Shown in pieces: positions 33,486 through 43,159 of a stretch of DNA of 64,000 nt; position 1 is the first letter of the stretch; every line of letters begins with the position of its first letter. Made by a program: the position numbers and the translations under genes. The DNA is from Christiangramia sp. (GTDB taxonomy: Bacteria; Bacteroidota; Bacteroidia; Flavobacteriales; Flavobacteriaceae), in NCBI RefSeq assembly GCF_029937855.1, contig NZ_JAPYPC010000022.1, positions 1 to 64,000 on the forward strand. The letters run 5' to 3'. The notes below the pieces were generated by a model. The model saw nothing but the letters and a program-made list of their open reading frames with translations, ran no database searches and was not told where the DNA came from.

Positions 33486-35867
33486 ATGTTCAAAAACTAT
33501 TTTAAAATAGCGTGGCGGAGTATCTGGAAAAACAGTCTTTACAGCAGTCTTAACATCATAGGTCTTAGTTTTGGTCTTGCAAGCGTCATGACGCTCATCT
33601 TTGTAATCTATGCTTATTACGATGCAGATGCTGTATTGAAAAATAAGGAACAGCTCTATTATCTGCAGAGTGTCTCCACGGATGGGGAAACTTATATGCA
33701 AACCACTTATCCACTTCTTGGGGAAATTGTAAAAAACTCTCCGGAAATTGAGGCAGCTACTCACATTCAGGGATGGAATTCACCCAAATTCAGCTTTCAG
33801 GATAAAAAATTATGGGGAAATACAAGGTATGTAGACACCAGTTTTTTTCAGGTTTTTACACTTCCTTTGAAATATGGTGATCCTGAAACTGCACTAGACG
33901 AAAAATTTTCGGTAGTAATTTCCGAAGATAAATCGCAGCAGCTATTTGGTGATTCCAACCCTATGGGAAAGACTATACAGGCAGATGACAGCATCAACCT
34001 CACGGTTACCGGTGTTCTGGAGCCTTTATCAAATTACGCTTCTATTGATGCCGATATTCTTCTAAATACTTCCCTTTTAATGGATCAACCGGGGTTTAGT
34101 GAAAATGCAAACTGGTATAATTCTTTTGCGGAAAACTATATAAAGCTCAAAAAAGATAGCGATATTCCAAAACTTGAGAACAGAATCAAAGATCTCGTTT
34201 TCCTGAATTATGCCGAGCCTTCCGATCTAAAAATGATTCAGGCACAAAGCTTTTCAAATTTACGAGAGGCAAATAATCCGATGGTGGGAACCATACTAAC
34301 CGGCGCCTTTGCCACTGCCTTTTTTGTATTATTGATCGTATTGGTAAATCTCCTAAACTTGAATACTTCCATCATATACAGCAGGACGAAAGAAATTGCC
34401 ATTAGAAAAATAACCGGGGGCCGAAAAAGAGATCTCCTTATACGCTTTTGTATAGAAAATGGCCTTATCGTATTTATCTCTATGATAATGGGCCTGCTTC
34501 TTTTTAAGATTATACTGCTTCCCGGCCTTAATGAAATTATAGGAAACCAATTTGGTACTGTCCATTTCGATTTTATAAATGATCTTGATGTCCTGTTAAT
34601 TTTTATAGGCTTAGGAATCGTAATAAGTCTCATAGCTGGAATACTGCCATCTTTAAAATTTGTTTCCATTCCCGTGGCAACTGCCATAAAAGGAAAACTG
34701 AACTTTTCAGGTAAAAACTTATTCGTTAGAAACACCTTCATCACAATACAGTTTGCGCTGGCGATCATTTTTATTTGTATGGCTTTGGTGCTAAATCGCC
34801 AGATTGATTTCATGAAAAATTCACCCCTGGGCTTCAATGAAAACAACGTAAGCCTCATTCCTCTCAATTTGGAGATACATGATCAGAAAACTGCAGGTGC
34901 CCATTTTAATTCAATTTTGAATAAGTTAAGGATGAATCCTTATGTAAAGGGTATTTCAACCACATCCATGATTCCTTCAGCCTATCACTATAACTATAAT
35001 ACTTATTACGAGCCTGAAACGGGGCAGGAGGTCAAACTACGGCATACCGGTGCAGATGTAGGTTACGTTGAAACCTATCAAATTTCATTAGCCGAAGGTG
35101 AAAATTTCAGAAATGAAAATTATGATAAGGAGTCACCCTCGATTATGATCAATCAGAAAGCTATGGAAGCTTTGGGTTGGAAATCTATAAAAAATAAATA
35201 TTTAAAGGAAAAAAATGGCGATGCAATTTACAATGTTGTGGGGGTTATGGAGGATTTTCATTATCAAGACATGCAACGTAAAATCGAACCGCTGCTCCAT
35301 TGGAATACGAACGAACCGAGGCTTGAAGGGAATAGTTACCTAAGCATAAGAATAGATCCCGCTCACAAGACAGCAATTCTTAATGATCTAAAAAATGAGA
35401 TCAAAAACGCATTTCCGGAAAGCGAAATTGAAAGCTTTGATATCAAGGAAAAATTAAGCGCCCAGTACACCCTGATCGAAGGTATTTTGAAAACTGTAAA
35501 TTATGTGGCTTTTCTCGCAATAATCATTTCCTGCCTGGGAATGTTCGGACTTATTTCCCTTATCGCAAAGAAACGTGTGAAGGAAATTGGAATACGAAAA
35601 ACTCTAGGAGCTAGTGCAAAAAAGATCGTATTCCTGCTTTCAAAAGATTTCATCAAACTGGTGCTTATCTCAGCTCTACTGGCATTACCACTTACCTGGT
35701 TATTAATGACTGTCTGGTTACAAGATTTTGCCTATCGTATTGATCTTCACTGGTGGATTTTCGCGGCCGGTGGGATAATCGCACTTGCTATTACATCTGC
35801 CACCGTTGGCTTTCAAGCCATTAAAGCAGCATTAGCTAACCCTGTAAAATCTTTAAGAACAGAATAA
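33486..35867 (+). CDS. FtsX/MacB-type ABC permease 1
   Basis: 793 residues, the double-size permease form common in Bacteroidota: N-terminal helix (about 17-45), extracytoplasmic MacB_PCD-like domain (to about 265), three helices with a first FtsX unit (TKEIAIRKITGGRKRDLL near 300), a second helix/periplasmic unit (from NTFITIQFALAIIF), and a C-terminal FtsX domain (KRVKEIGIRKTLGASAKKI). It ends in NPVKSLRTE, a tail shared across the array. First of seven paralogues; it follows the canonical ATPase gene and is spaced 14 bases from the next permease. Confidence 0.92.
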   Translation: MFKNYFKIAWRSIWKNSLYSSLNIIGLSFGLASVMTLIFVIYAYYDADAVLKNKEQLYYLQSVSTDGETYMQTTYPLLGEIVKNSPEIEAATHIQGWNSPKFSFQDKKLWGNTRYVDTSFFQVFTLPLKYGDPETALDEKFSVVISEDKSQQLFGDSNPMGKTIQADDSINLTVTGVLEPLSNYASIDADILLNTSLLMDQPGFSENANWYNSFAENYIKLKKDSDIPKLENRIKDLVFLNYAEPSDLKMIQAQSFSNLREANNPMVGTILTGAFATAFFVLLIVLVNLLNLNTSIIYSRTKEIAIRKITGGRKRDLLIRFCIENGLIVFISMIMGLLLFKIILLPGLNEIIGNQFGTVHFDFINDLDVLLIFIGLGIVISLIAGILPSLKFVSIPVATAIKGKLNFSGKNLFVRNTFITIQFALAIIFICMALVLNRQIDFMKNSPLGFNENNVSLIPLNLEIHDQKTAGAHFNSILNKLRMNPYVKGISTTSMIPSAYHYNYNTYYEPETGQEVKLRHTGADVGYVETYQISLAEGENFRNENYDKESPSIMINQKAMEALGWKSIKNKYLKEKNGDAIYNVVGVMEDFHYQDMQRKIEPLLHWNTNEPRLEGNSYLSIRIDPAHKTAILNDLKNEIKNAFPESEIESFDIKEKLSAQYTLIEGILKTVNYVAFLAIIISCLGMFGLISLIAKKRVKEIGIRKTLGASAKKIVFLLSKDFIKLVLISALLALPLTWLLMTVWLQDFAYRIDLHWWIFAAGGIIALAITSATVGFQAIKAALANPVKSLRTE

Positions 35868-35881
35868 TCAAATCCTTCATC

Positions 35882-38299
35882 ATGATCAGGAACTATTTAA
35901 AAATAGCTTTACGAAATCTCTGGAAAGAAAAAACCTTTACCGGACTGAATGTTATTGGTCTTACAGTAGCCTTTGGAGTAGCATTCCTGTTATGCGCTTA
36001 TGCACTTTTTGAACTTTCCTATGATCAATTCCACGAAAACAAGGATTCTATTTATCAGGTGTATACCAACCAGGAAACACCACAAGGGACCGAATCCAGC
36101 GATTCCAATCCGGTCCCTTTTGCAGCAGCCTTACAATCTGAAGTTCCAGGGGTTAAAAAAATTTCGCGGTATACCAGCGGTGGCCCTGCGGTAAGATATA
36201 ATGATAAAACTTTTAGAATTAGTGCTGTTTGGGTGGATCCAGATTTTTTTGATATGTTCACATTTCCCGTTATTCAGGGGAAAAGCGAAAACCCTCTTTC
36301 CGAAAAGACCTCTATGGCCCTTACAGAGGAAACCGCAGCCCGCCTCTTCGGCGATGAGAATCCACTGGGTAAAACACTGGAGCTTCAACAAAATGGGGAA
36401 CAGGTTCCTGTTACAGTTACAGCCGTTCTGGAAAATTATCCTGCTTCCAGTTCCATAGGTTTCGAAGCAGTCTTTAACTTTAAAAACCTACCAAACAGAG
36501 TATATGCAGATAATATAGATCGGTGGGACAAGCACAATCATAACGTGTACCTACAGCTTGATAATAGTATTTCTATTGAACAGTTTGAAAATTCAACCAA
36601 AACTTTTTCTGAATTACATTTCGCCAATGACATAAACAATGCAAAAAGGGATGGTGCGCAGGCCAATCCTGATGGAAATTATCGACAAATAAAGTTACTT
36701 CCTGTACCCGACCGCAGTTTTGTGAGCATTGAGAAAGGGGTATTGAGCGTAAGCAAAACTTTGCAATACCTGATTTTGGCAATTGCCTTGCTGATTTTAT
36801 TTATTGCCAGTGTGAATTTTATAAATATGAGCATTGCCAAAGGTGCCAACCGTTTACGCGAAATAGGAATGCGTAAGACCCTGGGTGCGGGCAAAAGTCA
36901 ATTATTCTTGCAATTTTGGGGAGAAAGTCTCATAATATTTATGATTTCAATAGTACTGGGTGCTTTACTTGCTTCGGCCTTGTTAAAACCATTTCAGGAT
37001 TTATTCAGGACCGAAGCTTCATTGCAGGTCATACTCCATCCAGGTAACATTTTAGTCCTTTCTCTAAGCCTTTTACTTATTACATTCATCGCTGGCGGTT
37101 ATCCTGCTTTGTTAATGAGCAAACTGGGAATATTGCAAGCCTTAAAAGGCAAAATGAAGGCGACCGGCAAAAATAAGGTTCGAGACGTATTAATAATTAT
37201 ACAGTTTAGTATAGCAATTGTGTTGATCAGTGGAACGCTTGTTCTCTGGAATCAGTTGGAATTTATGCGGTCTAAGGAGCTTGGGTTTAATAAAGAGCAG
37301 GTTATTTCTTTACCTATAAGCAGTTCGAAAAGTGATAAGCAAATTCTACAACTCCTTCGCGATGAACTGCAAACCAATCCAAATATTCTTAGTGTTTCGG
37401 CCTCGAATAATATTTTGGGTATGGGTAAAGATAGGACTTCGATGACCAGTGTGATGGGATTCGAATACCAGGGCCGCGAGGTAAAAACAAATATACTCGC
37501 AGTAGATTATGATTATACAGAGACATTGAATATAAATGTTTTAGAGGGCCGAACATTCAGCCGGAATTATGCAGCTGATAGTTTATCTGTTGTTATCAAT
37601 GAGTCTATGGCAAAACAATTTACTGAAGAAAATCCGCTCGAAATTAATCTTAATATAGATGACAAGCTATTCAAAGTTATAGGCGTAATAGAAGATTTCC
37701 ATTTTCAAGATCTTAATAAAGAAATTGAGCCCCTCAGCCTTTTCATGAATCAAAGCAGTGCATTGCGATATGCCTATATAAAAGTCAAACCAGGAAACCT
37801 TTCCGGAGCCTACGACGAGATAAAATCGACATGGAATAAAATTGAACCTGAACGGGAATTTTTAGGTTCTTTCCTGGATGAAAATATTGACCGTACCCTC
37901 ATGAAAGAACGTACGATGACCACTATGATAAGCAGTGGTTCCATCCTCGCGATTATGTTAAGCTGTATAGGCCTTTTTGCTATATCATTACTGGTCGTAT
38001 CACAAAGACGTAAAGAAATTGGAATTAGAAAAGTCGTCGGTGCCAGTGTGGGTAAGATCACCCTGATGCTAACCTCAGATTTTCTAAAACTCGTTGGGAT
38101 TGCATTTTTGATCGCTACCCCAATTGCCTGGTATTTCAGTAGGGAATGGCTACAAAATTATCCCTATCGGATCGATCTGAATATCTGGATCTTCCTTTTC
38201 GCGGGTATCATCGCTATAGGAATTGCCATTTTCACCATCAGTTTCAGGACGATCAAGGCAGCCATTCAGAACCCGGTTAAAAGTTTAAGAACTGAATAA
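35882..38299 (+). CDS. FtsX/MacB-type ABC permease 2
   Basis: 805 residues with the same two-unit layout. Start MIRNYLKIALRNLWKEK; first coupling motif LREIGMRKTLGAGKSQL near 325; second in QRRKEIGIRKVVGASVGKI near 705; final NPVKSLRTE. The extracytoplasmic loops diverge strongly from permease 1, while the membrane and coupling parts stay similar, consistent with old duplication and loop specialisation. Confidence 0.92.
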   Translation: MIRNYLKIALRNLWKEKTFTGLNVIGLTVAFGVAFLLCAYALFELSYDQFHENKDSIYQVYTNQETPQGTESSDSNPVPFAAALQSEVPGVKKISRYTSGGPAVRYNDKTFRISAVWVDPDFFDMFTFPVIQGKSENPLSEKTSMALTEETAARLFGDENPLGKTLELQQNGEQVPVTVTAVLENYPASSSIGFEAVFNFKNLPNRVYADNIDRWDKHNHNVYLQLDNSISIEQFENSTKTFSELHFANDINNAKRDGAQANPDGNYRQIKLLPVPDRSFVSIEKGVLSVSKTLQYLILAIALLILFIASVNFINMSIAKGANRLREIGMRKTLGAGKSQLFLQFWGESLIIFMISIVLGALLASALLKPFQDLFRTEASLQVILHPGNILVLSLSLLLITFIAGGYPALLMSKLGILQALKGKMKATGKNKVRDVLIIIQFSIAIVLISGTLVLWNQLEFMRSKELGFNKEQVISLPISSSKSDKQILQLLRDELQTNPNILSVSASNNILGMGKDRTSMTSVMGFEYQGREVKTNILAVDYDYTETLNINVLEGRTFSRNYAADSLSVVINESMAKQFTEENPLEINLNIDDKLFKVIGVIEDFHFQDLNKEIEPLSLFMNQSSALRYAYIKVKPGNLSGAYDEIKSTWNKIEPEREFLGSFLDENIDRTLMKERTMTTMISSGSILAIMLSCIGLFAISLLVVSQRRKEIGIRKVVGASVGKITLMLTSDFLKLVGIAFLIATPIAWYFSREWLQNYPYRIDLNIWIFLFAGIIAIGIAIFTISFRTIKAAIQNPVKSLRTE

Positions 38300-38323
38300 T
38301 CCAGACCTAAAAACATATAAAAA

Positions 38324-40708
38324 ATGTTTAGAAATAATTTTAAAATAGCGTTGAGAAGCCTGAAAAAAAATAAGGCATATACTGCTATCAATATCCTGGG
38401 GCTGGCGGCCGGAATGGCGAGTTTCATTATTGTTCTTCTAGCTCTTAATTATGAACTGAGTTATGATACCTGGGATCCAGAACTCCGGCAAGTTCATAAA
38501 GTGTCCATGCGTGTAAAAGATGAAATTTTTGAAGCAACCCCTGCACCATTAGCCTCTTTTCTCAATGAGAAATATCCCAAAGTGGAAGCAGCTACTTCCC
38601 TTCAGGGAACTGGTGAATACGAAATACTTATAAGTGCAAATGAAAAAAGTATTTATCAAAAAGGATTTACCTCAGCAGACTCTCTCTTTTTACAGGTTTT
38701 TCCTTATCATCTAAGTCAGGGAAACAGGACTACGGCATTCAATGCTCCAAATGCTGTTTTAATCAGTGAGGAACTTTCGCAGAAACTCTTTGGGGATGCA
38801 AATCCCATGGGAGAGACCATTAAGGTTTTTAATGTCATGGAAGGTGTGATCACAGGCGTCATGGAATTACCGGAAACACCCTCTCATCGTAATATGCATC
38901 TCGTAATGCGAGACCCATACGAACAACAGAACTTTTTCTGGAATAATCATTCTTATGAGACTTATATCAAACTTCACCAACAAATTCCTGAACTTGAACT
39001 AGAAAAAGACCTCAATAGGATCTATTTTGAAGAGCGAATATTGCAAGATGAAAATTTAAAGGAAGCTTATAAAAAATCGGATAACAAAACTATCCTATTT
39101 ACTGATTCGGTTCCCGATATTCAAAATTTTTCGAAATACGGTTCCAGTAATATTAAAACAATTTCTATACTTTTTATCCTGGCAGTTCTCCTCCTTCTAA
39201 TAGGGGCAATTAATTTCAGTAATCTTACGGTAGCCAAATCTCTAGGAAGAACCCAGGAAATTGGAGTTAGAAAGGTCCTGGGATCAGGACGAAAAAACCT
39301 GATTTTTCAGTTTATGAGTGAAACGTCCTTACAATGTGCTATTAGTTTAATCATAGCACTAAGTGTTGTTTTGATAAGTTTACCCTATATCAATAGTTCC
39401 CTTAATCTTCAGTTAAGCTTTTGGGCACAAAATTCCTGGTCTTTATTCCTCCAGATTGGTCTTTGCCTTTTTATCCTTGTTTTACTTTCGGGCATATATC
39501 CATCTTTTTATCTCTCTGGGTTTAAAATTGTGAATGTTCTAAAAGGAAATATTTCTTTTGGAAATAAGGAATGGAGTTTTAGAAATATACTGGTGATATT
39601 TCAATTTATGGTAACGGTCTTTTTTGTTATTGTCATTTTGGGAGTAAACAAACAGCTCCATTTTATTCAAAACAAAGATAAAGGATTTACCGGGGAGCAG
39701 GTCATGCGTATTGAGGCTACACAACCTACCCGGGAGGAGGGCTTTCAGCAAGCACGAAACGCACTACTTTCCATACCCGGGGTTAGTAGTATCTCAAAAA
39801 CAACTACAGTACCCGGCGATAAAATAGCAGATTCTTCTACCTATAATTTTGACTATAAAGGTGAGAAAATAAGAATGGGATCGGTAAAGGTAAGCACCGA
39901 TTATTTTAAAACTTTGGAAGTTCCATTACTTGCGGGACGATATTTTAATGAATCTTTTGCAGATCAAAATACCCGTAACGCAATTATTAATGAAACTGCA
40001 GCAAGAAAATTATCTTCTAACCCTATTGGAGAAACCATTTCGTTTGGCGGATGTGATGAAGGAACTGTCAAGATAGTGGGAATAGTAAATGATATAAACG
40101 TACACGGTTTCCAGTCTAATGTGAAACCCGCTGTCTATACTATTGAAAATAAAGCCTGCATGTACCAGTCTGGTGGAGCTATCCTGGTAAAACTCAAATC
40201 AGATAATATTAATTCATCCATAACCGAAATACAAGAGGAATGGAAACTAATTGAACCTGATTTCCCTCTGCGATATTCCTTTCTGGATGCAAATTTTGAA
40301 AAGTTATTTAGTTCTTATTTAAGGCTGGAAAAGATCATTAGCTTTTTTGGTGGCATTGCCATCTTAATTTCAATCATGGGCCTATTTGCCTTAACCGCTT
40401 TTATGATTAGGCAGCGAAATAAAGAAATAGGGATACGAAAAGTTTTAGGGGCAAATATTAAAGATCTTACTGCGCTTTTAGGCAGAGATTTTTTAATCCT
40501 GGTATTTATAGCAAGCTTAATAGCCATTCCCATAGGATATTGGGCGCTTAACGAGTGGCTTCAGGATTTTGCTTATAGAACCACGATTCAATGGTGGATT
40601 TTTGTGACAGCGGCATCTACTGTATTTTTAATTGCACTTTCCATCGTGAGCTTCCAAACTGTAAAAACCGCTTTACAAAATCCTGTGAAAAGTCTCAGAA
40701 CGGAATAA
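38324..40708 (+). CDS. FtsX/MacB-type ABC permease 3
   Basis: 794 residues with the same layout; start MFRNNFKIALRSLKKNK, coupling motifs RTQEIGVRKVLGSGRKNL and QRNKEIGIRKVLGANIKDL, final NPVKSLRTE. A Cys-containing segment (FGGCDEG) and another (NKACMYQSG) in the second periplasmic domain are not seen in the neighbours. A palindromic element (40716-40746) follows its stop, making this one of the longer gaps in the array. Confidence 0.92.
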   Translation: MFRNNFKIALRSLKKNKAYTAINILGLAAGMASFIIVLLALNYELSYDTWDPELRQVHKVSMRVKDEIFEATPAPLASFLNEKYPKVEAATSLQGTGEYEILISANEKSIYQKGFTSADSLFLQVFPYHLSQGNRTTAFNAPNAVLISEELSQKLFGDANPMGETIKVFNVMEGVITGVMELPETPSHRNMHLVMRDPYEQQNFFWNNHSYETYIKLHQQIPELELEKDLNRIYFEERILQDENLKEAYKKSDNKTILFTDSVPDIQNFSKYGSSNIKTISILFILAVLLLLIGAINFSNLTVAKSLGRTQEIGVRKVLGSGRKNLIFQFMSETSLQCAISLIIALSVVLISLPYINSSLNLQLSFWAQNSWSLFLQIGLCLFILVLLSGIYPSFYLSGFKIVNVLKGNISFGNKEWSFRNILVIFQFMVTVFFVIVILGVNKQLHFIQNKDKGFTGEQVMRIEATQPTREEGFQQARNALLSIPGVSSISKTTTVPGDKIADSSTYNFDYKGEKIRMGSVKVSTDYFKTLEVPLLAGRYFNESFADQNTRNAIINETAARKLSSNPIGETISFGGCDEGTVKIVGIVNDINVHGFQSNVKPAVYTIENKACMYQSGGAILVKLKSDNINSSITEIQEEWKLIEPDFPLRYSFLDANFEKLFSSYLRLEKIISFFGGIAILISIMGLFALTAFMIRQRNKEIGIRKVLGANIKDLTALLGRDFLILVFIASLIAIPIGYWALNEWLQDFAYRTTIQWWIFVTAASTVFLIALSIVSFQTVKTALQNPVKSLRTE

Positions 40709-40715
40709 ACAAACC

Positions 40716-40746
40716 AAACCTTAAGTTTTTAAAACTTGTAAGGTTT
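40716..40746. repeat. Palindromic intergenic element 1
   Basis: AAACCTTA (40716-40723) pairs with TAAGGTTT (40739-40746) around an AGTTTTTAAAACTT core. It resembles the element at 45606-45635 and sits between permeases 3 and 4. It may be an mRNA-stability hairpin or a REP-like repeat. Confidence 0.6.
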
Positions 40747-40761
40747 AATATCACCGAAATA

Positions 40762-43137
40762 ATGTTTAGAAATTACTTAAAAATAGCGTGGAGGAACATT
40801 AGAAAAAATAAGCTTTTCAGCTTTATTAATATCGGTGGCCTGTCACTTGGCCTTACAGCCTGTATCCTTATTATGTTCTATGTTTCTCATGAACGTAGCT
40901 ATGACATATTCCATGCAGATTCAGATAGAATATTTCAATTAGAAGGAAAAGCAAAATTTGGAGATCAAACCATTTATATGCAGAACTTTAATCAGGTAGT
41001 TGCAGATGCCATGGTTGAAAACTCTCCTTCCGTTGAATCAGGCCTCCGAATAAATTCGGAATATAAACCGGTAGTAGTAAAACCCATGGAAAGAAAATCT
41101 CAGAGTTTTTCTGAGCCAAATTTCTTTTATACCGATGAGAATTTCTTCAATTTCTTTTCTTTCAATCTTCTTCAGGGAAATAAAGAAATTGTTTTAGCGA
41201 AGCCATTCAGCTTGGTCATTTCCGAAGACATAGCAAAGAAATATTTTGGACAAAGCGATCCCATAGGGCAAAAACTCGAAATTATAAAGGATAGTACTTA
41301 TCAGTTTCAGATAACCGGAATAGCCGAAAACAGCCCCTCGAATTCCAGCATTCATTATGATTTTATCACTTCTATTGCTACCATGGAAAAAATGAAAGAG
41401 AATGAACGCGATTTCAGCTCTCAAATTTTTCAGGGTGGGTCTTTTGCAACTTTTCTAAAACTTGACACTAGCGAAAACATACAATCAGTTATTGGAACTG
41501 CTCAAAAACTCAGTACAAATGCTAATAATAAATCAAAAGATGAGTATTCTCTGGAGCCATTAGAAGATAAACATTTAAAGTCTGGAAATGATAACGGCAT
41601 AAAATATCTGGATGTATTTCCCCTTATCGCCCTGTTTATTTTATTACTTGCACTAATTAATTATATGAGTATTACCACTGCGCGCGCTAATTCCAGGGCA
41701 AAAGAAATAGCTGTGAGAAAAGTAAATGGTGCAGATAAAAAAAATATAGCGTTTCAGTTTTATGTGGAATCTGCTTTATACGTTAGCGTGTCATTTATAA
41801 TAGCAGGAATATTAAGTTATATTTTTGAAAGACCATTTTTTAATTTACTGAATATTGATATTGACGGTGTCTTCTTTTTCCATCCAATATTTCTGATTAT
41901 CCTTGGTACAATCTATCTTGTAAGTATACTATTAGCCGGTATATATCCTTCCATTGTAATGTCTTCCTTTAACCCAATAGAAAACTTTAGAAAAAAATCT
42001 CCTGGAAAATTTGGTGGAAACTTAATTAGAAAAATTTGCACAACGGCTCAGTTTACTATAGCCGTAGTTTTAATTATCGGCGGTATTATAATAAAACAAC
42101 AAATGGATTATTTAAAAACCTTAAATACCGGCTTGGATCGTTCCGAAATTTTAATGGTGCCTCTACAAAAAAGCATGGGAAATAATTCTCGTGCATTTAG
42201 AAATGAGATTGAAAAAATTCCTGGAATAAAAAGTACTGCTATTTCAAAAAATCAAATTTATGATGGATATGATATATTTTTCGCTTCTGCTGAAAATACA
42301 GAGTCATTAGCCCTTCCTCTAATGCAGGTAGATGATAATTTCCTGGAGGTTCTTGAAGTAAAATGGCAATTAACGCCGGTAAATAAAGAATTGATAACCG
42401 CTGAGAAAAAAATAATAATAAATGAATCAGCAATTGAAAAATTTAGCCTTAGCCCAGATCCCAGAGGGGAGTTTATAGAATTGGCGGGAAGCCCTCAAGA
42501 AATTGTGGGCGTAGTGAATGACTTTAATTATGCTTCCCTTGAAGACCCTATAGATGCCCTGGGACTTAAAATATCAAAACGAAACCAATTTTCAGGGACA
42601 GGCTGCCTATATATAAAATATAGCAACACCGTAAACCTGCCGGGTCTTATTTCCAAAATATCTGATAGTTATACTAGATACGATTCGGAAACACCATTAG
42701 AATATCAATTTATGGACGATAAATTCAATGCCCTCTTTAAATCTGAAGAGCGCTTAGCAACAATGTTTGGTTTTTTTATCATATTGACTATAATAATTGC
42801 TGGACTAGGACTTTTAGGGCTTGCAGCTTTTTCGGCGCAACAAAGAGTTAAAGAGATTGGAGTTCGAAAAGTTTTAGGGGCCAGTGTATTCCAGATAACC
42901 AGGTTATTATCAAAAGATTTCATCAAACTTACAGCATTAGCAGTTTTAATTGCATCACCAGTGGCTTGGTTTCTAGCAACTAAATGGCTTGAGGATTTTG
43001 CCTACCAAACGAAAATTGAATGGCCGGTATTTGTATTTTCAGGATTATTTGCGGTATCTCTAACCTTATTTATTGTGTGCTTTCAGGCACTAAAAACAGC
43101 CATGCAAAACCCGGTTAAAAGCCTTAAGACAGAGTAA
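40762..43137 (+). CDS. FtsX/MacB-type ABC permease 4
   Basis: About 791 residues from the ATG at 40762 (MFRNYLKIAWRNIRKNK), which matches the paralogues. The frame is open to an ATG at 40591 inside permease 3, but that extension is unlike any paralogue. Coupling motifs SRAKEIAVRKVNGADKKNI and QQRVKEIGVRKVLGASVFQI; final NPVKSLKTE. Same two-unit topology. Confidence 0.92.
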   Translation: MFRNYLKIAWRNIRKNKLFSFINIGGLSLGLTACILIMFYVSHERSYDIFHADSDRIFQLEGKAKFGDQTIYMQNFNQVVADAMVENSPSVESGLRINSEYKPVVVKPMERKSQSFSEPNFFYTDENFFNFFSFNLLQGNKEIVLAKPFSLVISEDIAKKYFGQSDPIGQKLEIIKDSTYQFQITGIAENSPSNSSIHYDFITSIATMEKMKENERDFSSQIFQGGSFATFLKLDTSENIQSVIGTAQKLSTNANNKSKDEYSLEPLEDKHLKSGNDNGIKYLDVFPLIALFILLLALINYMSITTARANSRAKEIAVRKVNGADKKNIAFQFYVESALYVSVSFIIAGILSYIFERPFFNLLNIDIDGVFFFHPIFLIILGTIYLVSILLAGIYPSIVMSSFNPIENFRKKSPGKFGGNLIRKICTTAQFTIAVVLIIGGIIIKQQMDYLKTLNTGLDRSEILMVPLQKSMGNNSRAFRNEIEKIPGIKSTAISKNQIYDGYDIFFASAENTESLALPLMQVDDNFLEVLEVKWQLTPVNKELITAEKKIIINESAIEKFSLSPDPRGEFIELAGSPQEIVGVVNDFNYASLEDPIDALGLKISKRNQFSGTGCLYIKYSNTVNLPGLISKISDSYTRYDSETPLEYQFMDDKFNALFKSEERLATMFGFFIILTIIIAGLGLLGLAAFSAQQRVKEIGVRKVLGASVFQITRLLSKDFIKLTALAVLIASPVAWFLATKWLEDFAYQTKIEWPVFVFSGLFAVSLTLFIVCFQALKTAMQNPVKSLKTE

Positions 43138-43159
43138 ATCATCCATCAAAAACTTCATC

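Noticed and set aside
34238-34867. A 209-codon minus-strand frame inside permease 1
   Set aside because: It is antisense to a well-supported membrane protein and its composition is that expected from reversed hydrophobic codons.
40591-40761. Upstream extension of permease 4 inside permease 3
   Set aside because: The extension has no match to the common MFRNYLKIAW start of the paralogues and overlaps the previous coding sequence by over 100 bases.
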